A stretch of DNA of 64,000 nt, from positions 414,687-478,686 of the forward strand of contig VZTG01008989.1 in NCBI GenBank assembly GCA_013397845.1, in the 5' to 3' direction. The stretch is from Melanocharis versteri (lineage: Eukaryota; Chordata; Aves; Passeriformes; Melanocharitidae). The notes beneath the pieces were generated by a model that worked only from the letters and a program-made list of their open reading frames with translations, made no database searches and was not told where the DNA came from. This document shows, in pieces, positions 1-11,783 of this stretch. Each line of letters opens with the position of its first letter. Within the stretch, counting starts at the first letter, position 1. Position numbers and translations under genes: made by a program.

Positions 1-46
1 GGTCCCTTCCAACTCAGCACATTTTGTGATTCTGTGATTCTGTGAT
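1..46 (+). mobile_element. CR1 LINE, 3' end (cut by window edge)
   Basis: The window opens with the CR1 3' terminal block 'ggtcccttccaac' followed by imperfect tandem ATTCTGTG units (about two and a half). This is the standard 3' end of avian CR1 non-LTR retrotransposons, which lack a poly(A) tail. The rest of the element, if present, lies upstream of base 1. It is a dead fragment with no coding capacity. Confidence 0.88.
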
Positions 47-3000
47 ATAATTAGCCAAGTGTGCCAAAGGTCTCTGCATATCTGAGCACATTCAGACATG
101 ACAATAACCAGCACAATTTAACTGGGGTCTGCCAAGAGATGGGTCTACCTCACTCCCAATTTTTGTTCAGTCTTAAGGCAGTTGAGAAAATGTAAGCTGA
201 GAGTATGTATTTATGTGCACTTCCAAACCAAGTTTAATGCATGCCATTCCACAGTACCATGAGCAAGTCTGAATGCATTTTAAAACAAATTAAATTCTGC
301 AACACCTCAGCAGAATTCAGTGCAAGTCACAGCTACATTCTGCACAGAAGCAAAGAATAATTAGTCATGGAATTTGCCCAACATCATGAAATGGAAACCT
401 GGCTTTATTTTGTCCACTTTGACTTCCTCCCCACCTGCCTATGTTTATTACATTTCAATAATTTAGTAGGTCTAGAAAACACCCCCTTTATTCTTGGAAA
501 AATTCTAATTTATAGATTTTTGTATGTGGTTTTCTTAATTTCTGTAAATAGATTTGCTTAGGGAGCAGTAAACACATGAAAATTAATTTGAAACCATAAT
601 CAGTCTATGGAGTACAATTATTCTTTCCCAGACAAAACAAGCTTCAAGAAATTTCATGCCAGCCTTCTTCTGATGGGACAGACAGCTGTTGAACAAAAGG
701 ATTCTTTGCAAGATCTTCATATTTTCCATACCTTGTGCAGAACTGTTGCCCTAATTTTTCTGTTGCTGTTCTGTTAGGAATCTTCTAAGCTGAATTTTGA
801 AAATACAATGAATTAACTGCTCGGGAGCCTGTTTGCATTTGTGCCATGAAGAGCATGGTATTTTCTCAAAGAAATTATGCCAGCTGTGTTGGTATTATAC
901 TGATGGTAATCCTTTCCTGTCATGTACTTGCTCTCAACTACCAGAACCTCTCTCAGGACACATTTAGAGAGGTGTTCATGCACAGTGTGTTGGGTTTTTT
1001 TCACTAACCTGCCAAGAATTGTTACATTATTATGGGGATACAATATACTGCGATGAGAAACAGAAATGCAGTCCAATCTGAGACGTATGGTTCAGATCTA
1101 ACACAAAACCTGACCATTTTCATTACAGTCAGACTCAGGTTTGATACACAAAACCCAAATCTGTATGGAGCCAAGTACATACTTTGGGTATGAGAGAAAT
1201 ATTGCTCCATGTTTGCTCTCAAAGGAGAAAAGCCTGTCACATGCAAACACTGCTCTGCTGAAGTTATGGTGGGTTTAGTTTAATTGGGACAACATTGAAC
1301 TCCAGCTCCACAAACTTGTGACAGAATAAGTAACTTCATATCTAAGCAGGAACAAAACTCCAGTGTAGTAATAAGGTTCTTTAATTATTTTCTTGTGTAA
1401 CAATCAACACATATTATTTTTTATTATAATAATTAGGACAAGAGAAATAAGCTCTAGCCAAAATAAAAGCCAATTAGGTATTATTGTTATTAATACTATC
1501 TGATGATGTGATCTGCAAAAATAATGGGTACATTCTAAATGCCTTGGATGAAAATATCAAAACTTGAAGGAATGAAGTTAGCGTCTAAATTAAAGGCCTG
1601 ATTTAATTTTTTTGTAGAATGCCAGGCTGTTAAACAAAGCCAAACCCAGTGGCGTGCCAGTGAGTTAACAACCTACCACCACGAGAAAAACTTCAGTTGG
1701 ATTTATGGTCCCTCTGTCTGAACCTTTTCTCTTTGAAGATGCCTAACTTAAATCTGCACCATGGGTGGCAGGAGTGTGAGAGAGGGAAAAGGCTGCAGTC
1801 ACTTTCCTGGTCCCTCTTGCAAAGCAATGGCACAATAGCACCAGTAGCCTATAGGGGCTTTCTTCTTGTTAGGAAGAAGCAGACAAACTGTCTCCTCTTG
1901 TTCTAGTCACAGCATTGCTTTCTTAGCGAGTTGTTTTTTCTCAGCTTGAAATGTTACAAGTAATAAAATGGAGCATTATTTTCTAATCTGAAGTTCTTTG
2001 GAAGTGAAGGTGATGTAAAAATTATTTCTGACTGGAAAGAATTATTTTCCCTTTTGCTGTTTTAACTATTGGAATACAAGAAAGAAGGAATCATGCTCAA
2101 GGAATAAATAAAGTAAAAGATGGTGGAAAACCCTCAAGCATTTTACTGGGCAAGTAAATAATAATAAAAAATCAACCTCATCAAACCAAAACAACTTTCA
2201 GTTTTGGAGTCCTTGTGACTTAATTTGGTATTTTGTCTTTCTTCTGGAAACCTCAAAAAATATTACTAGGCAATTTGTCATGATAACTGTTGGACAAAAC
2301 TGCCTTTACTAGCAGAAATATAACACTCAAACTTTTTGACTCATTCTGCTTCACATTTTGAAGATATAGCCAAACCCTCCTGCTTGTATTTCATACTACA
2401 GCAACATAGGCACTCAAGGGAGAGATATTCTTCAGTGTACTCTTTCCTGGAAGTCATTCAAAACTGGTAGGTGGAAAACAGGCATCCTGCCATGAGCCAG
2501 CATTGTCCTCTCTATGCTTTCCACATCTGGCAGAAATCCCTGCTGTCACTCCCGCCCCATCCTAATTTACCTCCCTCCAGAATCTACGTGGAGGGTTGGT
2601 TTTTTATCATTATTGTAATCATATGAGCTTCTCATTCTGCCCAGATTTCTTTTCCGAATACTTGCTTACTTGTCCAAAGTCACCTTCTGTGCCCGTCCTT
2701 GTACACAATTGAGACAACTGCATTTATACTGTCTCATGGGGTGTCAGAAACGTAATAAAGCCGTGATTGTACATTGCATTGAGACCCTGAGAGAAAAATC
2801 AGTAATAAAAGCATGTTTAACTATCATGTGTATCATAATTTATAACATTCCTGGATAGAAAAATGCACTGGATGAACAAGAAATACTGTACTGAATCCAT
2901 CTAAAGGGTGACATTCTGGACTTTCTCATATTTAAAATAATTCTTTTTTTTTTTTGCACAGCTGTTCTCTGGTATTTAGGTTTGTTTTAGCTAATTCAAA

Positions 3001-5856
3001 CACAGCATAGACAGAGTAGCTACAGATCTGCTTTAATTTGCACCACCTGCCTTATTTCCCTTGCCTGTACCTAACTCCCCATAAACATCTCAAATCCTCA
3101 TGTTTGAAAGTTTGGCTCTGGGTGGTTAACTAGACAATCACAGTTGCATGGGATGTCCTTGAATCTGCACCCTGCCTCAGCAAGTTCAGGAAAGGTTTTG
3201 GGAACTATTTTTGTCCCCTCTTTTAGGAACCCCACAGAAGAAAAATAGGCTTCCTGCCAGCTGTCATAGAGCATATATGATTTTCTCTGACTCCCCATCC
3301 CAATCTATGGTCCTGAGAAATAGACTGTACTAGTGCCAAAAGCAATTGATCAGTTGAGTAATCAACAATATTGATGACAAAAATAACAACATGGTCACTT
3401 TAAACTCTGATCTCCGTGCAGGCTGAAAACCTTCCTTTTTCGGAACACTCAAAGAACTAAAAAAATACCCAAAAAAACCTAAAAAGTGAAATGGAAAACA
3501 ATTTTCACTTGTAGGAAAAAAAATTAAATTGTTCAAACTCTCTTATCCTTACTTGGGCCAGCAAGGGGAATTTTCACTGAGAAGTGAAAAAGGAAAAATT
3601 TATTCTCCTTCAAGGCAGACTTTGTTTTTACTAAATAATTCCTTAAAGCTGAACTTAATTTCAGTGCAGAAGGAGACATCTACTCAGGAACACAAATTTT
3701 CCTAACCAAAGTTAGACTTATTTGCATTTCCATTTTTTTAAAAGCAGAGAAATTGTCTCTTTTGAAAAATAATATGGCTTGCTTCTACTTCCCTCAGGAC
3801 AGCTTGTTTTCTTTTTTTTTGTAAGGCACTCAACTGTTTGCCAGATAATATAAATTTTTCCTTTTACTCCACAGATATTTCTCTAATTCTATCTTATCAG
3901 AAAATCATCGTATCATGTCTAGAAAGAGCATCCCTTTCAAACATTACAGTGCCATAAACTCAAGATAGTAGTATGTCCTAGACCTAATTGCCATGATTCC
4001 TGCCCTGATCTACACTTCTTATTTAGCCAAACTTCCTTAAGAGACTTTGTAGCCACTGATTTATTTTTTTTCATATTAAGTGTAAGCTCCCTATGATACA
4101 AACTCCTCAGCCTCCTTGCTTTGTCATACTATTTCCGCTTTCTTAGTTCTGTAGCTTAGGAGGAAACCAAAGGTATGTTAGGTCTATGACCTGAATCTTT
4201 TTGGGTTCTGAAGCTAGCTAATAAATTCTACTTGACTCAGACCTGGTATATTTTTTATTCTAGAAAATGGTTAAGTACATATAATTTGTGTCATCCTCTG
4301 TAGCAGGGTGATACTGGATAGAATTTACATTTGTACTAAGCAGTAGTGCTGAGTAGGTTTCAGAATTATGACTGTTGTTTTATGTACAACTAGTACGGTC
4401 AAATAGAAACAATCAATTGTATCAGAATGGAAAAATTTGTTACAATTTTTTCATCAAGTTTGGGCAACAGAGACAGTTGTAAATGGTTTCATGGCTGTAG
4501 GCAAGGCAATTAGATGACTATAGTTTTAGTGTTCCTGCATGTGGCAGCAGACTGGAAAACATTTAATGTATATAATGTTTCATCAATCTTTAAATAAACT
4601 TTAGTTTCAGTCAGGATATGCTTTGAACCTGACACCATGATACACTGATGCACATGCTCCCTCTTTCAGTTGTACTTTGTCAGTTAATCAGGGTCATACA
4701 GGTGACCTTCCTCTATATCTTGGCAGGTAGTGAGACTGGCAAATGAATGCACCTTTTTGTACCACTCTTGGCTTAAAAATGAGAAATTTATTCTTGAGGA
4801 CATCACCTCTCACTGTACCTTCCAGTTTCGAGTAAATGTTTTTTGTTTGGAGCTATTATGAGAACACTGCTCCTTCTCACTCTTTCCAAATGAGAACCAC
4901 ATGCTGGTAGCTTGGGATCTCTTGGAGAACAGCAGTGCAGTTTCTGATACATGATTTTGGCCGTTTGCATTGACAGCTATCTCAAGGGAAGCAATGAAAA
5001 ACTCAGAATGACAACTGCTCTATTATAAATATTATCATCTTGGGAAACACGCTGGAGAAGTACATAATGAACAAAAGTAATATTACCTAGCCTTCTATAA
5101 AAAGACTCTTTTCATCATGAGCATCCAAAATATATTAAGCCAACGTAAGCTGTGACAATAATTTATATTCCCAAGTAGACAGAGTATGCAGCTAGAGGTG
5201 AGACTCAGATTTGTTTCATAAATAGAAAAGGGAGAGGATGACTAAGATGTATGTGTTTTATTTCCATTCTAACCTGTACTGGGTCTCAGGGTTTCTCTTT
5301 TTTTCCTTCCTGAATTTGAATTTGCACACCTATTGCCAAAATTCTGTCTCCCAAAATTCCTTCTTCCCATCTTTCCCAAAATCATGCAAAAATGCTAAGC
5401 ATTGGTATCATGAACAGACCACAAAAACCAGGAAATACTGTGGTTGAGGCTGGTATGTGACCTGTTACTCTAATATCCTCAAATGATGGTATTATTATAG
5501 CCTTGCTGAACAGGATTTTTCTGGGAGTGCCAGAAAGAGAACCCAATTCCTCTGTGTACCACAGCCACGCTTTAAAATTTAAATATTAAACATTAGATTA
5601 AAAAATATAATTTACGTACGTATTTTTAATAAGTTCTCCTCTTCCCTGTGTTTGTGCAGCGGATAATACAGTATTTCCAAGGAGCAACATGTGCGTTGTC
5701 ATGTAACTGTGCTTGTATGCCCAGAAGGACAGGTTTTGGTCTCACAATCAAGATATGATAGTAATTAATTCTAAGTGCATTGGGGTTGACACTTGCAATA
5801 TACTTTGATAATTTTTTTTTCCCAAATGGATATCCTGCTTTTTCTTTTATTTAGTT
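47..5856. other. Unique AT-rich non-coding DNA
   Basis: I see no gene in this stretch. All open frames are under 90 codons, none resembles a known family, and several start at non-ATG codons. There are short poly(T) runs near 2944 and 3812. AT-rich segments occur at 1405-1500 and 5570-5630. The block 4905-5060 is mixed-composition sequence that could be a conserved element, but nothing in it identifies a function. Confidence 0.6.
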
Positions 5857-5860
5857 AAAA

Positions 5861-5892
<32 letters not shown>

Positions 5893-5896
5893 AAAC
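5857..5896. repeat. (AAAAC)n low-complexity tract
   Basis: A run of about ten A bases leads into five CAAAA units and then an A-rich end. This is a simple A/C tract. It may be the decayed tail of an old retroposed sequence or plain microsatellite growth; no element body is recognisable upstream. Confidence 0.9.
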
Positions 5897-8029
5897 CAAC
5901 AAGGTGAAAAGAGCACATCTACCTAGGAAAAATTGCTGAATCCAACTTGAACAATATTAGGATGAAGAATATAAGACCTTTCAATCTGTAGCATAAACCT
6001 CAACCACTTGAACAACCAAGCAGTTGATAGCAGTGGTGTGTTAATACTTACGCTGTGGACCAGTGCTGGACAGCACAACTTGTGGATGAAACACCTTTTT
6101 AACTCACCCTGTTTCGTTTTGGTTTAGCAGTTTTCTTTTCATGAGTAGGATTAAGTTTTATCAAAATGAATTATAAGAAATTTTAGTAATAATAATTCAA
6201 CTACCCAAGATGTAAGATAACTGGAATAATGAACTCAGCTTAATAAATTCCTGTGAGATCCCCCACTGGTACCATCTTATAAGTAGGAATGCAGAACTGG
6301 GGAAAAAAAAAAAGGTAATTAAGAGAAATGGCACATAAATTTTCACAGACAAAAGGGAATGGGAAAAAATGTACCCAAAGTTTAGCTCTTTTTGTCAGAA
6401 AAGAATAAGATTAAGTGTAATGGTTTTTGCAATATGTGGAGGCTATCTGAAAATATTCTGTTTGAATTAATTGGGGATAAAGAAAAAAGGTGACCTGGGG
6501 TAGAGGAAGGAAAAGAATCTGTTTTTAATGGAAAAATGAACTTTCTATTAAAAAAAAAAGTCCTGCAAGATTATATTTGGAGTTGTTGCCGCATAGATGT
6601 TGTGGTTCAACTACTTTGGTCTTTTCTGGCCAACTCATGGGCTGCAGAATGAAGGATGGGCCCTGTATGAAGTATACCACTTCTGCTTTGAGAGACCTAA
6701 TCAAGCCAATAAAGATGAAAGCAAAAGAAATACCAAAAATAATACATCAAGATGACACTTCCCAAAAAACAATATTCAGGTTCATTATGAGTTTTGACCC
6801 GAAATGAACATCAAATTTTTGAGTAATACTTTTTCTGTCTCTTTCCTCCTACAGCATAACAGTTGTATCTAAAAGGGCCTAGAAATGAGCACAGACTTGA
6901 AGGTGTCTTTGGATACTTTTTCAGTAAAAGCAGTGTCAGTGCTTTGAAATTTCTATATCAGAGACTAGAAGACTGTGGATGGGATACTCAGGAAACTCCA
7001 TACAGAGCAAGAGCAGGTTCTTGAAACAGCTCAACTCTTCTTCACATGATGGGAAGGTCATGACCATGAAAAAATGGCTCTGAGTCTTTCTCTAAACAAT
7101 ACCTACTACAGCTGGGATTGGATGCCTGTTTCCTGGCTACTTTAAACTGTTCCAGCAGCAAACCTCAGTCAACCCTGTTTGCAAGTAGAGCTGCAAGGTA
7201 AAGGCTTTGTTTTAATTGGCAGTGTTGTCCAGGATGCAGAAAAAATGTGAATGGAACAGGAAGATGCAACAGACCCACCGCAGAGAAGGTTACAGTTGCC
7301 TTGGCATTCACTACACTGGTTGCTGCTACTGCTGGCATTCCAAGTATTTCTCCCCATTTTTTTCCCTCTCTTTTATTTTGGAAAGAGTCCTTGGCAAATC
7401 TGAAATAGCTAATGAATAAGGACACCCACAAATATTTACTAGGGCTGATAAACAATGGAAAACTCCGTGAACAATCTCAGCTTATTTTTACAAAGATGAA
7501 AAGCTGTTCATGTTTGCCAGGTCTAGAAGCCTCAGGCCACCACCATTAAAATAGTGAAGGCATCATCAGAATAAAAGGGACTTGAAAATTGAGTTCTGGA
7601 CCTTGTCTCCACTGCAAAATGCACCTTTTAAAAGTAAAAATATTGCTTTCAAACTACATTACTCAAGCATACATGAATGCCACAGGGTGGGCTTTTAGTG
7701 CATTTATCTAACAAGCAAATATAAGCCTCTGGTTGAAGTCATTTCCAAAAGGACCTTGGGCTTCTTACCTGTGAAGATGGACAGAGAAGCAATACAATCG
7801 CTGTTTCTGGTATAGACAGTTTGTAGGAAAGTAGGGCTGTGCACAATTATTCACAGCTTTGAAGAGGTTTTCTAGAAGCAGAGGAGGTGCAGAAAAACAT
7901 TTGAGATTAATTACCATGCAAGGAGAAAAATAAACAGTACAATATGCTTAGATGACCAAACAGAAGACACAGAAGCTTTTTAACTGGCATGAGGTGTCTC
8001 CCTAGAGAAAAAATGCCCAGTAATACTTC
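5897..8029. other. Unique non-coding DNA
   Basis: No gene recognised. Short homopolymer A runs occur near 6302 and 6551. The segment 7165-7455 is open in overlapping frames on both strands, but the products (62 to 96 codons) match nothing I know. The right end passes into the G-rich block. Confidence 0.55.
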
Positions 8030-8370
8030 CCTGAACCTGCCAGGGCCAGGGCCCTGCAGGATGAGGGGGCTGCCCATGGGGGTCTGTTGAGACAAGGCAT
8101 GACAGCCAGGACCTGTCCTGCCACCCCAGCCAGCTGCAGGCAGCTGGGGGCACTGGGACAGCCCCACCTTTGGGCATCAGGCACCTTCCTGGGGATGGGG
8201 ACGGGCTGAGGCCTGGACAAGATTTGGACCTGGCTTGGCAGGACTGAGGGGAGCTGGGGACCTGCTGTGGAGCTGCTGGGACAGGGCTGATGGACCTGGG
8301 GCCTGACACAGGGTCCTGGGCTGTGGCCAGCATGGGGGGAACCCCAAGAATCCGGGCAGGGACATACCAA
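8030..8370. other. G-rich, CpG-depleted compositional block
   Basis: About 340 bp are clearly G-rich on the + strand, with many runs of four or five G (for example near 8065, 8076, 8147, 8192, 8252 and 8334). I count only two CpG dinucleotides, which is unlike an active CpG island. The flanks return abruptly to AT-rich sequence. This fits an old inserted element or retrocopy that lost its CpGs by methylation, or a G-skewed quadruplex-prone segment. I could not match it to a known avian LTR or find target-site duplications. All three minus-strand frames stay open across much of it because stop codons are rare in such composition. Confidence 0.7.
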
Positions 8371-9527
8371 GGTCATGACCCCACAGGACATGGACTTAAT
8401 AATGAGAATGATCACCCCAAGCACAACCCAAGGAAGTAGAATATTCTCCATTTTTGTGTTGTTCAAATGAATTTTTTGTTATTTTTCCAGAAGATAGGAT
8501 TTTTCTGATGAAAACCTATAAGCCAAGTCAGATAACATGGCCTTTCAGTGTTATACGATCTCATAGTCTGTGGATCTCCTCTCCAGTTTCAGTTTAAACA
8601 TGGTTTCCATTCAGCCTAAATCAGGCCTTGCCTGCAACAGAAACAAATAAAAAATATCTTCTCTTGGTATCAAGTCTGTGTGGACAGTTACCTGAATTAA
8701 ATTAAATCCAAGTAAATTTTATTCATTCGTTGGCTTATGTTTGGGCTTTAAGCTGCATATAGGATATGTTCAGATATAGTCCCAGATCAGAAAACGCTAA
8801 ATTAACACATAATATCTCCTAACACCATTTTTCCTCAGGTGTCTCGTAAAGACATTTGTGTGCTTCATTTGAACAGTCGAATAAAGGAAATCAAGCAACA
8901 GCACTTACCATCTGCCTGCAGGAGGTCTCAGGTGGGAATGGGAGCAGGGAGATAAACCACTTGACCACTTCATTACAAGGCCAGGGCATGGTACAGCAGA
9001 AAATACTTTTTCCAGATGAAACCCTCTTCTGTATAATGTAGGGCTGTAACCCGTCATGTGAGAGGGCACAGTTTGTGTGCATTTCTGCCCAAACTGAGAT
9101 AGAGAGATTATAGGCACTTAGTGAAGCAGCTGTTTATGAAGCCAAGTATGTCTGAGAGCTGGTAAGCACAATTACTGTACTGTAGCAAAGGCACTGGCAC
9201 TTGCCAGAAGCTGCTCTTCAGTTGACTGCTGTGCTAGCAGACTGCCAACTGGGTTAATGGGACCGAGAGCTGGACGTCTTGAAAGCTTTTTGGCCAGTCT
9301 TTTTGCAGCAATCAGTAAAGTTGGAATTGCCACTGCCTTTTGCACCATGCTAAATTGTTGTGTTACTACAAAACTTCTACTACCTGCTAATACCTCTTTT
9401 AAAATGCCACAAAGGCTTCAGAATTTGTTTTGGGAGTTGTTAGGATTTGCGTAATCCTTTGACAGCTTGAAAAATGGTAGATAGATACTGGTAAATGGTA
9501 ATAGGAGGAATAAGAAATGTTGTTTAA
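8371..9527. other. Unique non-coding DNA
   Basis: Composition drops back to AT-rich after the G-rich block. No gene, RNA or clear repeat is visible. Frames of 61 to 70 codons at 8856-9117 overlap on both strands and look like chance. Confidence 0.55.
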
Positions 9528-9580
9528 AGGTTGGACCAGATAATCTTTTGAGATTCCTTCCTGTCTGGGTTGTTCAATGT
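9528..9580 (+). mobile_element. CR1 LINE, short 3' fragment
   Basis: The stretch 'ggttggaccagataatctt' followed by 'ttgagattccttcctgtct' and 'gggttgttcaatg' tracks the last 50 bases of avian CR1: the 'ggttggaccagatgatctt' block, the 'ggtcccttccaacc' block and one degraded ATTCTATG unit. It is diverged, and anything 5' of it is unrecognisable. Confidence 0.75.
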
Positions 9581-11189
9581 TTGCTTCTGAAGCAAAGCAC
9601 AAAATTCTTGGCAAAAGCCTTCAAAGACCTGGGATTGATGACGCTTGAAACAGATACACAAAATAGCTTAAAAAGCCACAAACTTACTTGCTCTGCTGTT
9701 CTGGTACATATGGACTCTGAGGGAGAAATCAGGTTTTGAAAAATAGATTCTTAAAGGCCTGAAATTCAGATTTTTGTAATTCATACGGTACCAGAGTAGA
9801 CAGTAGCAGCGTGTTTTCCCCTTGACCCAAAGACTCTGCTTAGCCGCAAGTCAAAATTTCACGCTGCTGCCCTGGGCATTTCTAGCTTGCACTGTCAAAG
9901 TGGCCTGAAAGGACACCTTCATCTGCTGTGCCTGGCAGCAGCCAAGCTGCCCATTGCAACACAGGCAGGCTTGGAGGCAGAAGGGCTCCAGCTGTCCAGG
10001 CTTGTGCATGAGAGACCTGGGAAGTCACTATTTGAAGCCCACTTGAAACAGTGTAATGATGTAGAAGGCTTTTAAAGAGTTTTCCTAATTTCAACATCTC
10101 AACAGTACATGATGAGTCAGCTAAACTTTTTTTTTTCTTGTAAATAACCAGTTAGTTAGTTGCCTCTTTTGTTTGTGTGGGTCTTTCAAACTACAGAGTT
10201 GGAGGGTTGTTATTCTTGTATTATTTTTTAATAGAGAAAATGTGAATGTAAAACAATCAGGGAAAAAAAAAAACCCAAAAAATGGCATAGAATGTCAATG
10301 TAGTACCTGAAATTACTTATATCTCATTACATGAAAGTGATTAGATTGCACATTGACTGCAAGGTTGATAGAACTGTGTGTATTTCATGTCTGTGAGACT
10401 GGAATAAAGCTGAAGGGAGACCATGTAATGATGTTCACACACTTAAAACATTACTGTGGAGAAAAGTACTGTTTTTGTCTTCTTTCAAGGAAAGGAACAG
10501 AAATGATGAACCAGATCTATAGAAGGGAGGATTCAGGTTTGACACCACAAAATCCCCTCCATTAACAGATGCAGTGAAGTGCCACAGATTGTAGAAGAGG
10601 CTTATGTATAAGGTGTTAATGAGCAGACTGAACATGTTGTAGACAAGAATCAAACATGATTGATTCTCAACTGGGCAATGGGATGGAGCAAACATCGTCT
10701 CATGCTCCATTTTAGCACATTTTCCACCATTTTATGAAGCTTTTTTCTTCAAACTTTCAGACAGTTAGAGTTTAGCTTTTGGAGACTGCTTAGATTTTTA
10801 TCTCTCTACTCTGTTCCCCTATACTATATCCAACTCCACTCCCATTCTCCAGGTTCTGGAACTTGTAGCCTATTGGTATATGTCCTGGTTCCTGAATGGC
10901 ATTGCTGACTTCGTCTCCCAAACAACAATTAAATGGCATCATTGCAGAACTCTCCAAGAGTTTGTATAAACAAAACACTTTTTATGCCAATACTTTTCTA
11001 ACTTTCCCATTATAGTGTTTCCATTAGAGTGCTAGGGTAAATACAGCACCAACTGGAGCTGGTACTTTAACATCTTTTATATTCTTTTTTCCTCTGAGTG
11101 TACCTAGATAATATTGCCTGTAGTGAAACCTGGCATTTTATCCATTTCAGAGCTCCTATCAGAAGAGCTGAACCATCAGTAGTAATGAT
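9581..11189. other. Unique non-coding DNA
   Basis: No gene recognised. Frames on both strands at 9882-10097 (62 and 71 codons) lie in a GC-richer patch and are probably shadows of composition. Poly(T) at about 10128 and poly(A) at about 10262 are the only simple tracts. Confidence 0.55.
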
Positions 11190-11487
11190 TTTTTTTTTTA
11201 CAAGGGCATGTAGAGGTAGGACAAGGGGAATGGCCTTAACCTGAAAGAGAGTAGATTTAGATTAGATATTAGGAAGAAACTCTTCACTGTGAGGGTGTGA
11301 AGACATTGCCACAGGTTGCCCAGAGAAGCTGGGGGTAACCCATCCCTGAGAGTGTTCAAGGCCGGGTTGGATGGGACTTTAAGCAACCTGGTCTAGTGGA
11401 AAGCATCCCTGTCTGTGGCGGAGGGGTTGGTGCCAGATGATCGTTAAGGTCCCCTTCCAACACAAACCATTCTATGACTCTATGATA
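11190..11487 (+). mobile_element. CR1 LINE, 5'-truncated 3' region
   Basis: About 300 bp match the 3' end of avian CR1 in order: 'acaagggcatgtag' at 11200, 'agattagatattaggaaga' near 11260, 'cacaggttgcccagagaag' near 11311, 'gttcaaggccgggttggat' near 11354, and the terminal 'ccttccaacacaaacc' with ATTCTATG-type units ending at 11487. It is 5'-truncated, as most CR1 copies are. The region covers the ORF2 C-terminus and 3' UTR and has no intact frame. Confidence 0.95.
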
Positions 11488-11602
11488 GGAAAATTTCAGG
11501 GAAGAGTAAATTCTTATTCCTACCAACAGCTGTTATAATTAGGGTCATTTTACTTGAGTTGTAGTTGTCTTATCTGGTCAGACAAAATATTGCATTGTGT
11601 GT

Positions 11603-11783
11603 ACCCACCCCACCCCAAAAAACCAAACCAAACCTACCCCAAACTAAATCAACCAACCAAAAAAATCCCTAAACCACAAGCCTTCCTTGCCTCCCCTACT
11701 CAAAACTCCAACAAAAAACTAAACCCTAAACTAAACAAGCAAAAACCATCCCACTCCCCCTCTACTCCAAAAAGCCACCCTTG
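11603..11783. repeat. C/A-rich, G-poor low-complexity tract
   Basis: About 180 bases are nearly free of G on the + strand; I count about four. They consist of imperfect CCAAA, CCCAAA, CTAAA and CAACC words without a fixed period. The tract begins about 115 bp after the end of the preceding CR1. It leaves a 76-codon frame open (11554-11784) that would be rich in Pro, Lys, Asn and Ser. I read that frame as a by-product of composition, not a gene. Confidence 0.85.

Noticed and set aside
11700..11740. CTAAACCCTAAACTAAAC, considered as telomere-like sequence
   Set aside because: Not the vertebrate TTAGGG/CCCTAA repeat; only an irregular part of the C/A tract.
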